DNA from: Candidatus Babelota bacterium
GTDB taxonomy: Bacteria; Babelota; Babeliae; Babelales; Vermiphilaceae
Direction: 5' to 3'
DNA: 34,559 bases
Assembly (NCBI GenBank): GCA_026388985.1
Contig: JAPLIS010000006.1
Span: 1 to 34,559 of the forward strand
Shown here piece by piece: positions 7,530 through 15,783 of this stretch. The notes beneath the pieces are model-generated. The model was not told the origin of the DNA. It did no database searches and saw nothing but the letters and a program-made list of their open reading frames with translations. Both the position numbers and the translations under genes were made by a program. Every line of letters starts with the position of its first letter. Position 1 is the stretch's first letter.

Positions 7530-8282
7530 TTACTGGTCAGTGTGTTTTATTTTTTTTACATCTTTGAGTGTTATTAATAACATAAAAAGTATAAACAGTA
7601 TGAAAAAGAGCATGTGCATCCATTCATCGCTTCCCGCTAGGGGGCCCACAATTTTTTCTATGGTGAGTGCTAATAATTGGCTGCCATCAAGGCCCGGTAT
7701 GGGCAATAGATTAAAGATGCCTATATTTATGCTTAATAAAGCGAGAGTAAAGATAAATAAATCTGCACCATAGGCGAGACTTTTTCCCGCAAGTGAAATA
7801 ATGCCAATAGGGCCAATGAGGCCAGTTGAGCCTTCTTTAGCAAATAGTCGGGCAGAAACATGTTGTAATGTTTTCAGGCGGCTAAAGGGGGCATCTGGTT
7901 GTATAACAAAATCTTCTGCGATCAGTGTTCCATATTCTACGCGTGATCTACTGCCATACATAAGATACATAAAAGCGATGAGAGCAAATAAAAAATTAAA
8001 TATGATACCCGCAATCATGATAATCATTTTAACAAGATATGATTGTGCGTTAAAGCTTACCTGATCAATGCTTACATAGCCACCAAGGGGTAAGGCAGCC
8101 AATTGAAAGGTGGTGCTTTTAAGGGTAAAGGCGGCGATTCGTGGGCCAAAGCCGATTGAAAAAAGTGGTGTACCTACATGAAACAGTTTACATGCGGCAA
8201 AGTGTCCCATTTCATGTGCAATAATAACCACGCTTAAACCAGCAATGCCGATAATCCATCGGTACCATGCAGATGCTTTCAT
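7530..8282 (-). CDS. Site-2 protease-like membrane metalloprotease (M50), lacking a PDZ domain
   Basis: A 250-aa membrane protein. Residues 23-27 are HEMGH, the zinc-binding HExxH of M50 intramembrane proteases, in the first membrane helix. The second conserved motif, NLLPIPGLDG (191-200), supplies Asp199 as third zinc ligand. GPIGI at 157-161 is also typical of RseP. In RseP one or two PDZ domains sit between these motifs, but here only about 40 residues do, so the protein is at the short end of the family. RseP enzymes cut anti-sigma factors and leftover signal peptides inside the membrane; the substrate here is unknown. It is 26 bp downstream of the PLP-enzyme gene in the same direction, probably co-transcribed, with a clear GGAGAG ribosome binding site. 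Confidence 0.85.
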   Translation of the reverse strand: MKASAWYRWIIGIAGLSVVIIAHEMGHFAACKLFHVGTPLFSIGFGPRIAAFTLKSTTFQLAALPLGGYVSIDQVSFNAQSYLVKMIIMIAGIIFNFLFALIAFMYLMYGSRSRVEYGTLIAEDFVIQPDAPFSRLKTLQHVSARLFAKEGSTGLIGPIGIISLAGKSLAYGADLFIFTLALLSINIGIFNLLPIPGLDGSQLLALTIEKIVGPLAGSDEWMHMLFFILFILFMLLITLKDVKKIKHTDQ

Positions 8283-8308
8283 CGACTCTCCTTTTTTGAG
8301 TAATCATG

Positions 8309-9304
8309 TTATTCGCTTTGGTCAAAAAGTTGCTTGTGTGAAACTGTATTTGTGTATGGCGGTGGCGTTATAGTATTGATAGAAGATTGATCTTGTGTGT
8401 AAAAATTTTTGGTTAAATACGCACGTCCTGAATCGCCAAAAATCATAACTACGACATCATTTTTAGAAAGTTTTTGCGCATACCTATATGCACCATATGC
8501 CACAGCGCCACTACTTGGTCCAACTAAAAGGCCGTGGTTAGCGGCTAATGTTTTTAAAATGCCCAAAGCGTCGTTGTCAGATACCGTTACAATGTCATCA
8601 ATGACATTATAATTAATAACCGGAGAATCAAAATCAATGCCCATACCTTCAACTTTATACGGTTTTGGGTTACCATTGGTTGCACGGTAGGAGTTGATAG
8701 AATCAAGTGCAATTACGCGAACGTCAGGGTTTTGTTCTTTGAGGTATCTGCCCGCTCCGCTAATGGTGCCGCCGGTACCAGCACCCGCAAAGAAATGGGT
8801 AATGGTCCCTTTGGTTTGTTGCCATACTTCAGGTCCTAAAGAATAATAATGACCCTCAGTATTGAGTGGATTAAAGTACTGATCAGGCATAAAAGAGTTT
8901 GGTGTTTCTTTTTGTATTCTTTTTGCTACAGAATGGTAGCTGCGTGGGTCATCAATGGTGGCAGTGGAAGGGCACATAACCACGTGCGCGCCATATGCTT
9001 GTATGGTTTGTAATTTTTCTTGGCTTATTTTTTCAGATACCGTAATAATTACTTTGTATCCTTTTAAGGCACCAATCATAGCAGTTGCTGCACCCTGATT
9101 GCCTGAAGAGGCATCAATAATAGTGCCGCCAGGTTTAAGAAGGCCTGTTTTGATTGCATGTTCAATCATATAACGGGCAGAGCGGTCTTTTACGCTTCCG
9201 CCAGGATTTAAATATTCTAGTTTTGCGTAGAGTTGTGCAGGGGTATCAAGATTAAGTTTAACCAGGGGCGTGTTGCCAATTGCATCTAACAGATTGTCGT
9301 ACAT
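8309..9304 (-). CDS. Cysteine synthase / cystathionine beta-synthase family PLP enzyme
   Basis: Fold-type II PLP enzyme acting on serine or O-acetylserine. Visible motifs (numbered from the upstream ATG at 9316): NPGGSVKDR with PLP lysine Lys43, substrate loop SSGNQG (70-75, usually TSGNTG), phosphate loop GAGTGGTISG (178-187), GPSSGA (266-271) and GDSGRAYLTKNF (294-305). The last motif is closer to cystathionine beta-synthases than to CysK. There is no C-terminal CBS domain pair. I chose ATG 9304 over 9316 because GGGAA precedes it at a sensible distance. No other sulfur-amino-acid gene is in the window, so whether it makes cysteine or cystathionine cannot be decided. Confidence 0.85.
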   Translation of the reverse strand: MYDNLLDAIGNTPLVKLNLDTPAQLYAKLEYLNPGGSVKDRSARYMIEHAIKTGLLKPGGTIIDASSGNQGAATAMIGALKGYKVIITVSEKISQEKLQTIQAYGAHVVMCPSTATIDDPRSYHSVAKRIQKETPNSFMPDQYFNPLNTEGHYYSLGPEVWQQTKGTITHFFAGAGTGGTISGAGRYLKEQNPDVRVIALDSINSYRATNGNPKPYKVEGMGIDFDSPVINYNVIDDIVTVSDNDALGILKTLAANHGLLVGPSSGAVAYGAYRYAQKLSKNDVVVMIFGDSGRAYLTKNFYTQDQSSINTITPPPYTNTVSHKQLFDQSE

Positions 9305-9467
9305 TATGTTTCCCATTATTTTTTACATTTATTTTTTGAATATAAAGTATGTGTTTCGTAAAAATAATAGGATACCATACGTAATGATCAATATAAATAG
9401 TTATCTGTTTTTAGAGCAATTTGGGCATGTTTTAAGATCTTAGAGGCGGTTGATTGATGGCTTTGCC

Positions 9468-10514
9468 TTAAAATGCTTTCTTGAGTTTGCATTGATGGCA
9501 TATGCTGTTGCAAGAGTAATTTTTACAGGTTATGTGGCGGCTGTAAAGAGGGTTGATTTTCCAAATTGCCATCGGCCAACGGTATAAAAACAGTTTGTTG
9601 CGCCTAAAAAGTGTCCAGAGGGGCTCACTTATGCCTAAAGACTTTAATTTTTCTTTGAGTATGGAGATGAAGGGAATTGCATCCGGGAGATGGGGTGGTA
9701 CGGCTCTAGCAGCGGCCAGTATTGCAGGTAAGATTGGGCGTCTGCAGGTAGGACAGCCATTGCCAGCAGCTACTGTAGGTGCTAAGCATGTAGCGCATAC
9801 TTTGTGACCCTCAGCCTGGCTATATGTGCATATTGGTATGACCGGTACATTCTCATCTAAGCATACAGGACAATCGCCATTACCATTAATAAAGGGGTTT
9901 AAGCCATTATTGTGTTCATGTATTGCTTGATTTCTTCGATTGTCATCGTATATTTTTTTTGCCGCTACAGGTATGAGTTCCAGGGGGGCTTTGCGTATCA
10001 GATGCTTATATTCACATGTGTCACATACACCCATACAATCAGGGTCAGAGCAAGCAAGCTTGTTGAGTAGGGGTAATTTTTTGAATAAGTTAGTCCACGT
10101 TTTACTTGTTGCAGCCATCTGAATTAGTGGTCGTACTGTTGCGTTATAGCGAGTGTTATAAGCCAAGATCTGAGTAACTCTATTAAGTTCGGTAATGCCA
10201 TCGTTCATATCATTGTGTTCCGGGAATTGCCCTATATTTAATGAGTGAGAATAAAAAAAACTCCATGCCCAATAATATAAACTGAGCGTAGCAGCATCAA
10301 TAAGATCTTCAGAGTCAGTGTTTGTTTTAGTGGCAATTTTTTGTACTGATGGATGTGCTGCGGCAGCATCTTTATAGTATGAAAGTAAGCAAGAAGAAGC
10401 TAAAAACGCACCAGCGGCAGCAAATCTGTTAGCGCGAACGGGTTGCGGATTAGCTAGGCCTATAAAAAGAAGGCTAGAAAGGGCCATACTGGCAATGCGT
10501 GATCGCTTAATCAT
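9468..10514 (-). CDS. Exported RING-finger protein, possible host ubiquitin-ligase effector
   Basis: Hydrophobic residues near 12-32 look like a signal peptide ending in VRA. Numbered from the GTG at 10526, a RING-like zinc-binding pattern occupies 219-261: CPVC (219, 222), Cys233, His241, CATC (244, 247), CPTC (258, 261). The gap between the third and fourth ligands (seven residues) is longer than in classical RINGs. A second Cys cluster, CSDPDCMGVCDTC (159-171), lies before it. Start ATG 10514 is preferred over GTG 10526 because GGAG sits seven bases before it. RING domains are eukaryotic E3 ligase modules and bacteria carrying them usually deliver them into host cells. E3 activity and secretion are inferred. 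The C-terminal 50 residues, again Cys-containing, are not recognised. Confidence 0.75.
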   Translation of the reverse strand: MIKRSRIASMALSSLLFIGLANPQPVRANRFAAAGAFLASSCLLSYYKDAAAAHPSVQKIATKTNTDSEDLIDAATLSLYYWAWSFFYSHSLNIGQFPEHNDMNDGITELNRVTQILAYNTRYNATVRPLIQMAATSKTWTNLFKKLPLLNKLACSDPDCMGVCDTCEYKHLIRKAPLELIPVAAKKIYDDNRRNQAIHEHNNGLNPFINGNGDCPVCLDENVPVIPICTYSQAEGHKVCATCLAPTVAAGNGCPTCRRPILPAILAAARAVPPHLPDAIPFISILKEKLKSLGISEPLWTLFRRNKLFLYRWPMAIWKINPLYSRHITCKNYSCNSICHQCKLKKAF

Positions 10515-10621
10515 AATTATCTCCACTAGAATAAAAATAGGCGTACTGCAAGTATTTTACTGCTCTATTTATAATACGCTTTATATACTTTTTAGGCAAA
10601 TGGGGGGGGAGTAAGTGACTG

Positions 10622-11572
10622 TTAGCGGAAGAAAATAAGCACAAGGGATATAAGTATTGCATAAATAGAGCCGGTCTCTATGAACGCTTGCCCAAACATG
10701 CTTGTGCGCGCAATAACACTATGGGAATCGGGATTTAAGGCAATTTGATTGCAGGCGGCTGAAGCTATAAGGCCCGATCCAATGCCAGCACCAAAAGTGC
10801 CTAGCCCGGTACATAAGCCTGCAGCCAATAAAGCTATACCATCAATGGTTTCATGTTGTGAGCCAGGAGCAAATAGTAATGTCAATGAGACAATAAGTGC
10901 AAATATTATTGGCGTTTCGATAAGCGGGGCGCTGATAAAGGTAAAAGAGAGCAGTGTATTTCCTGCTTTGGGGTTAATCCCTTGGCCATAACAGGCGGTG
11001 CGAGAAAATAAGGCTAACCCAATAGCTGGCCCAATGCTGCCAAGCCCAATGCATAATCCAGCGCCGATTAAGCGCAAGCTATCAAACAGGGAGTTTGCCA
11101 TTGATGCTTGAGTGCTGATAAAAAGAGCTATCAGAAGGCCAAAAAGCACGGGTGCTTGAATCAGTGCTTGGGTAATAGCCATAAACCGGGAAATGCGTTG
11201 CGCAAGAAACGGTTGACGAGCAATGGCCATGCATGAGCTTTGCGCAGGCCAAGAAGAAACAATGCCAATAACTATGCCTGGTAGGCAGATGGCAAACGCG
11301 ATGCCAAGTTCAGCCAAGCCAGAAAAAGAATTTTGATGTGTAACGCGCAATACCAAAAAAGAAATAAGGGCACCCATTACGGCAGATGTTTCTATTAATG
11401 TAATGCCAAGGATTGCTGTTTTTGTGATTTCAGACTGTGCACTTGGTTGCATATTTATTGCAGTAAGTGCTGCTTTCCCCGTGAGGCCTTGGCCAATACC
11501 AACACCAATTGCATTCATACTGATACCCAATGCGATTGTGCCGTAGTGTAAAAATTCTGATAATTCAGACAT
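10622..11572 (-). CDS. atpE: ATP synthase subunit c: four fused hairpins, three ion-binding carboxylates
   Basis: A 316-aa, eight-helix membrane protein made of four c-subunit hairpins in tandem, against one hairpin of 75-90 aa in a normal F-type c. The ion-binding Glu is present in hairpins 1 (TLIETSA), 3 (PLIETPI) and 4 (AFIETGS), but hairpin 2 has Gln (ALIQAPV). Hairpin 1 also has the GVGIGQG first-helix Gln that, with Glu-Thr/Ser, forms the sodium site in sodium-dependent c rings; the other hairpins lack that Gln. The gene follows atpB by 15 bp with AAGGAT before its ATG. The protein forms the rotating membrane ring that couples ion flow to ATP synthesis or hydrolysis. Fused c subunits missing carboxylates are known in V-type rings; in an F-type cluster this is unusual. 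Confidence 0.88.
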   Translation of the reverse strand: MSELSEFLHYGTIALGISMNAIGVGIGQGLTGKAALTAINMQPSAQSEITKTAILGITLIETSAVMGALISFLVLRVTHQNSFSGLAELGIAFAICLPGIVIGIVSSWPAQSSCMAIARQPFLAQRISRFMAITQALIQAPVLFGLLIALFISTQASMANSLFDSLRLIGAGLCIGLGSIGPAIGLALFSRTACYGQGINPKAGNTLLSFTFISAPLIETPIIFALIVSLTLLFAPGSQHETIDGIALLAAGLCTGLGTFGAGIGSGLIASAACNQIALNPDSHSVIARTSMFGQAFIETGSIYAILISLVLIFFR

Positions 11573-11587
11573 GGTTTATATCCTTGG

Positions 11588-12409
11588 TTAGTGGGAATCG
11601 CCCTGAAGAGCTGTTGCTAAATAGGTGAGTGAAAGTGTGGTAAACACGAATGCTTGTAAAAAGCCTTCAAATATGCCGAAAAAAAGAGTGATGAGCATAT
11701 TGGGAGTAAAAAATAATGAAAAAAGAATGCAGTTGAGCACGGTGGTAAGTGGTGAACGTTTATAGATGCAAAAAAGTATGGCAATGATCATGCTAAAAGC
11801 ACCCATACATAAGAGTTCTGTGTATACGTTGCTACGTACAAGTTTATCAAAGTACATGGTTGCGATAATGCCACCACCGGCTATATTCCCAAATAAACGA
11901 AATGAAAGAGAAATAACAGAGGAAAGCTTACCTATTATATTAAGGGGAAGCATAATAAAAACGGGGGAAAAATACCCTTTAATGTATTTTTTAATACCTA
12001 TGGTTTTAATCGAAGTATGTTGTGTGTACATAAATGCAATAAGGCCAAGAGCAAGTGTAGTGTTGATATCATTAGTTGGTTCATCTAGCCACGGTATAAT
12101 GGCTAATGTGTTTGCCAGTGCGATAAATACAAAAAGCGTTGATATAAATGAAAAATGATTAAATGAGAAAGCTCCTAATGTTTGCTTAGTTGTGTCCATG
12201 AGAGATGACACTACGGCAAGAGCCATAAAACGAGCCCGCCCATGTGTCTTGAGAACTAAGCGAAACAATAATGCACTAATCAGTAATAAACCAATCGCAA
12301 ACCAGGTATAGAGTACGGTTTCACCATTAATTGTAAGTAATGGATGGGTAAACCCGCAGAGAGGCGCGAGTGACCATTGATGTAGTACCGGTGTATCTAG
12401 CCCCGTCAT
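11588..12409 (-). CDS. atpB: F-type ATP synthase subunit a
   Basis: A 273-aa membrane protein of normal length for subunit a. Signature segments are seen in order: EPTNDINTTLAL (the conserved PTxDxNxT region), SLSFRLFGNIAGG with the essential Arg that faces the c-ring carboxylate, and the last helix GFLQAFVFTTLSLTYLA. It starts one base after the stop of the small membrane gene upstream and is followed by the fused subunit c gene, so the three are one operon. The b, delta, alpha, gamma, beta and epsilon genes are not adjacent and must be elsewhere if the enzyme is complete. Confidence 0.95.
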   Translation of the reverse strand: MTGLDTPVLHQWSLAPLCGFTHPLLTINGETVLYTWFAIGLLLISALLFRLVLKTHGRARFMALAVVSSLMDTTKQTLGAFSFNHFSFISTLFVFIALANTLAIIPWLDEPTNDINTTLALGLIAFMYTQHTSIKTIGIKKYIKGYFSPVFIMLPLNIIGKLSSVISLSFRLFGNIAGGGIIATMYFDKLVRSNVYTELLCMGAFSMIIAILFCIYKRSPLTTVLNCILFSLFFTPNMLITLFFGIFEGFLQAFVFTTLSLTYLATALQGDSH

Positions 12410-12410
12410 A

Positions 12411-12692
12411 TTAGGCCTTTTTGTTAAAAATCGCTAGCCAAAAAGTTATTACAAACGCAATTATCAGCAGTATAAAATGGATTATTGCCAAACGCAATAG
12501 ATAGAATCCACAAATACCCAAAAGGGCATACCGTACCAAGCTGTTGCCTATAAAATGGGTGATTGATTTAGATACAGAAGAATAGGTTTGCAAGCTTAGG
12601 GCTCTTTTTTGTGTATGTACAAAAAAGAGCCCATATGCAAAACCTGTTACTGATCCAATAAGAATGGTGACACAATAATTAGAGTCGATCAT
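12411..12692 (-). CDS. Small membrane protein, AtpR/AtpI-like
   Basis: A 93-aa protein with three likely membrane helices: LIGSVTGFAYGLFFVHT, then one carrying SLVRYALLGICGF, and a C-terminal IIHFILLIIAFVITF. The glycine-rich first helix and the arginine inside the second helix resemble AtpR of the N-type ATPase operons (order atpD-C-Q-R-B-E-F-A-G), where AtpR is thought to help c-ring assembly; AtpI is the alternative. The position directly before atpB suits both. The family call rests on pattern and position and is tentative. Confidence 0.6.
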   Translation of the reverse strand: MIDSNYCVTILIGSVTGFAYGLFFVHTQKRALSLQTYSSVSKSITHFIGNSLVRYALLGICGFYLLRLAIIHFILLIIAFVITFWLAIFNKKA

Positions 12693-12767
12693 ATGTATGT
12701 ACGATATAGTTATTCTGTGTTCCCACTCTGTATCCTATGTCTACGAGTTTTTTAATCCCGTAACATA

Positions 12768-14186
12768 TTAGAATTTTTTAATTCCTTTGTGCTTCCAGTA
12801 TTCACTTATAGCATCTGAAGATCCGGTAATAACCACGAGACCATGACGTTCGTCAACCGTTTTTTGGGCTGCTTCAAAAGCTTCGCCAAAAGTTTTTGCC
12901 GATTTTGTTTTTATTTTCATTGTTTTAATTGCATTGGTTATTTTTTCAATATCAGCTGAACTTGCCGTTGTGCTTTGTGTGTCAGATGTAACTGGATACA
13001 CAATAACTTGACCAGATGTTTTTTTGAAGAAGTAACGAAGCAATTTTAATAACTCAGGTAAGTCTAAATCTTTATTATCACGACCTAAGATAAGGGTTAA
13101 GCCTTTAAGTGGGCGTTGATAATGTAATAAGCGAATACCTAAAAGTAAGTTAGATAGTGCGTCTATGTTTGATGCATTGTCTAACAAAATAGATGGTTTT
13201 TCTTTATCAAGTAATTGGAAATGACCAGGCATAGTAGCAAGTGTTTCTTTCCAGAATTGCTCGATTGTTTTTTTAGGATTATTTTCTGATTCACGTTTTG
13301 CTTCAAGCGTTGGGCGACCACGTTGACCCTTTTGTTTTGCTAACAAGCTTTTAGAAAGGGCTTGTTCATTTAAGGTATCAAGTGAATTGATAAATAAGTA
13401 TGCAATACGTTCAGCAAGCGCTGCACATCGACCATGTAGTTGTTCGAATGGGTATTGTAATGGAGCAAGTTTACGAATAGGCATAGACCATATACCGCCC
13501 ATTTCTTCGGCCATTGTTTGCATAGCTTGTAAGTTAAGCTTGCTTTGATCGGCAGATACTACATGGGTTCCCGGTTTAACTATGCTGAGAGCTTCTTTGA
13601 TAAGCGCATACGTAGCTTGTTCTGTTTCAGTTGCTTCAGTTATGCGGGTAATAGCGGCAATTTTTGGTGAACAAATGGTGGTTGCATCCGTAGGGCCATT
13701 TTTTCCTACTTCCATAAGGGCAACGTCAACATTGTTATTTTTGAAATATAACAATGCCATCATAGTCAATAATTCAAAAGTATTTGCAGGAATCGCTAAA
13801 GATTCAGCTGTGTTGATAACATCGTTTGCTAATTCGGTAAATACTTTGTTGCTAATAATATCGTTATTAAGGGTAAAGCGTTCATTGTAGGTAAGAATAT
13901 GAGGGGAAAAGAATGAACCGACAATAAGGCCTTCTTCATGAAGTAACCGTTTGGCAAAATGAGTTGTTAAGCTTTTACCATTGCTACCAGCAATTAGTAC
14001 AGTGCTTACTTGTTGTGATACGTTGCCAAACGCCTTGTCTAATTTTTTCATAGTAGAAAGAGTTGAGTCATTTAGATTTGTGGTCCAAAGACTATCAAAA
14101 AGTTCTACAATTTCGTTGTATGTTCGCTGTGAACCGGTAATAAATTTATTTTCCGTGGTTGCTGATTTGGGGGTTGTATTTTTCAT
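12768..14186 (-). CDS. FolC-like Mur-ligase family protein (dihydrofolate/folylpolyglutamate synthase-like), diverged
   Basis: A 472-aa soluble protein. The ATP-binding loop is AGSNGKS (66-72; AGTNGKGS in FolC), followed by SPHILTYNERF, the FELLTMMALLYF helix and MEVGKNGPTDATT, all in FolC order. FolC has VGLGGRLDAT where this protein has VGKNGPTDAT, and the C-terminal DGAHNP motif appears as DNASN, so a usual His is missing. An internal segment near 290-315 (KGQRGRPTLEAKRESENN) is charged and unlike the family. It may ligate glutamate to folate or have taken another substrate; no folate gene is nearby. A good AGGAAG precedes the ATG. Confidence 0.72.
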   Translation of the reverse strand: MKNTTPKSATTENKFITGSQRTYNEIVELFDSLWTTNLNDSTLSTMKKLDKAFGNVSQQVSTVLIAGSNGKSLTTHFAKRLLHEEGLIVGSFFSPHILTYNERFTLNNDIISNKVFTELANDVINTAESLAIPANTFELLTMMALLYFKNNNVDVALMEVGKNGPTDATTICSPKIAAITRITEATETEQATYALIKEALSIVKPGTHVVSADQSKLNLQAMQTMAEEMGGIWSMPIRKLAPLQYPFEQLHGRCAALAERIAYLFINSLDTLNEQALSKSLLAKQKGQRGRPTLEAKRESENNPKKTIEQFWKETLATMPGHFQLLDKEKPSILLDNASNIDALSNLLLGIRLLHYQRPLKGLTLILGRDNKDLDLPELLKLLRYFFKKTSGQVIVYPVTSDTQSTTASSADIEKITNAIKTMKIKTKSAKTFGEAFEAAQKTVDERHGLVVITGSSDAISEYWKHKGIKKF

Positions 14187-14515
14187 TTTTGCTTCCTATC
14201 TCGCTATGTAATTAAACATTTTTACTTTTATCTATTTTTTCTTTCAAAAGTCAGTAATAATAAATGACTTTATACTCAATATACGGCATATTTCAAAAAT
14301 GTCAATCAAGCAATTTTTGGCTCAACTGGCTTTATTTATTTACAAAAGAGCAAAGTATGGTTAAACAGGTTTTTGGGTAAGATACAGACACGCATGAAAT
14401 GGTCTATAAATGGGCTTATGCATGTATTATATAAAAGTTTATATTGATTTATGTGCTCTTATTATGCTTCTCTGTTTAGGTATAGGCAGGCTCAAGCTAA
14501 TTAAGGGGAAAAAGA

Positions 14516-14995
14516 GTGAATACAAAGTCAGGCTTTTCATTGATGGAGTTAATGGTAACCGTTTCTATAATGGCTTTACTTGCAGTGATTGCTATGCCTA
14601 ATTTTATGAGATTTTTAGCGAAAGCAAAAAGAGCCGAGGCGTATGTAAATTTGCATTCGATTTATGCAGCTCAAAAAGCATATTGGGTTGAACATGGTAC
14701 CTATTCTACCGTTTTGTTAGGGCAAGGAGGAATAGGGTGGAAGCCAGAAGGATATGCTGGTGGAGGAGAAAAAGAAAATTTTTATTATACTTATGGTTTT
14801 CCGGGAGCAGAGGGTCAACATTATTTTACCGGTAAACTGGCAGAATCAGCAAGCCATTTGGGGAGTGCCCAGGCAGGGAAAGATTCATTTCTTGCGGTTG
14901 CGGCAGGTGATATTGACGGTGATGGTGAGCCTGATATTTTAACTATCGATCACAATAACACAGTACGTATTGTGCGCAATGATTTAGAGAGTTAA
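14516..14995 (+). CDS. Type IV pilin-like / type II pseudopilin
   Basis: A 159-aa protein with the class III signal: a short basic leader followed by GFSLMELMVTVSIMALLAVIA, where the mature protein begins at Phe with Glu at position 5, and cleavage and methylation are done by a prepilin peptidase such as the one encoded at 15029. The start is GTG, with AAGGGG upstream. The globular part is short, and near the C-terminus AAGDIDGDGEPDILTI holds a DxDxDG calcium loop as in FG-GAP or dockerin repeats. GspG-type pseudopilins also bind calcium near the C-terminus. No pilus motor or secretin gene lies nearby, so pilus and type II secretion roles cannot be separated. Confidence 0.85.
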   Translation: MNTKSGFSLMELMVTVSIMALLAVIAMPNFMRFLAKAKRAEAYVNLHSIYAAQKAYWVEHGTYSTVLLGQGGIGWKPEGYAGGGEKENFYYTYGFPGAEGQHYFTGKLAESASHLGSAQAGKDSFLAVAAGDIDGDGEPDILTIDHNNTVRIVRNDLES

Positions 14996-15028
14996 TGGGA
15001 TTATCACTCATAGAACAAATGGCTCTAA

Positions 15029-15727
15029 TCAGCTGCCTAATAAAAAGCAGAGAAGAGGTTGTTTTAAAAAAACGAAGACTAATGCGCCGAAGGCTAAAAA
15101 AGGACCGAAGGGAATTTTGATGCTATGCAATGGTCGTACTGCCGCTAAATAGCATAATCCAATCAGTGATCCGGCGATTGAACCAATCAAAATACTCACC
15201 CAGCAGCCACATGGACCGGTAAAGGCACCTATAAAAGCAAGAAGATCTAAGTCCCCCTGTCCCATGCCTTCTTTTCCCATACAGTAGGCAAATAAAGTTG
15301 CTATAACCCACAAAAAGCAATAACCAATACAGGCACCAAGTATGCTTTCTGGAGCTGTAATAGGAAGAGCAGGCCATAAGCTTAACAATATACCCACCGG
15401 TATTAAAAAAAGAGTTGCTATGCGAGAAATAAGCATGCAGTCAAGATCAGAGCGTATGGTTACGATGAGTGCTGAAAAAAAGATACTATAGCCAACCCAA
15501 TAAGAGACTGGTATATATATCACCATACACATAAAGACAGTCAGAGTCAGGAGTTCAATAAACGGATAAAGACGAGAAATGGGTTTTTTGCATGACCGAC
15601 ACACACCCTTTAAAGCTATCCATGAAAAAACAGGAACAAGGTCATACCATGCGATAGTGTGCATACAATGAATACAATGGGAACGGCCACCAAGTGATAC
15701 ATTATGTATTAAACGGTGGCTCAACAT
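15029..15727 (-). CDS. Prepilin peptidase (type IV leader peptidase); frame extends upstream to about 15784
   Basis: A polytopic membrane aspartic protease. The cytoplasmic zinc loop has two CxxC pairs (CIHC and CRSC), the first catalytic Asp is in RSDLDCML, and the second is in GMGQGDLDLLAF (GxGD). The first ATG (15727) would remove the N-terminal helix and the family motif GSFLN. That motif is encoded in the same frame just upstream (GGC TCT TTT TTA AAT before the ATG) and the frame stays open back to the rbfA stop. The only candidate starts there are ATT at 15784-15782 or ATA at 15787-15785, seven to ten bases after AAGGAA inside rbfA. So the true product is probably about 19 residues longer with a rare start codon. 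It would process the convergent pilin gene's product. Confidence 0.85.
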   Translation of the reverse strand: MLSHRLIHNVSLGGRSHCIHCMHTIAWYDLVPVFSWIALKGVCRSCKKPISRLYPFIELLTLTVFMCMVIYIPVSYWVGYSIFFSALIVTIRSDLDCMLISRIATLFLIPVGILLSLWPALPITAPESILGACIGYCFLWVIATLFAYCMGKEGMGQGDLDLLAFIGAFTGPCGCWVSILIGSIAGSLIGLCYLAAVRPLHSIKIPFGPFLAFGALVFVFLKQPLLCFLLGS

Positions 15728-15783
15728 ATTTAAAAAAGAGCCCCAGCATAAAAATAAAGAGATGAGAGTTAGCCATAAAAAAA

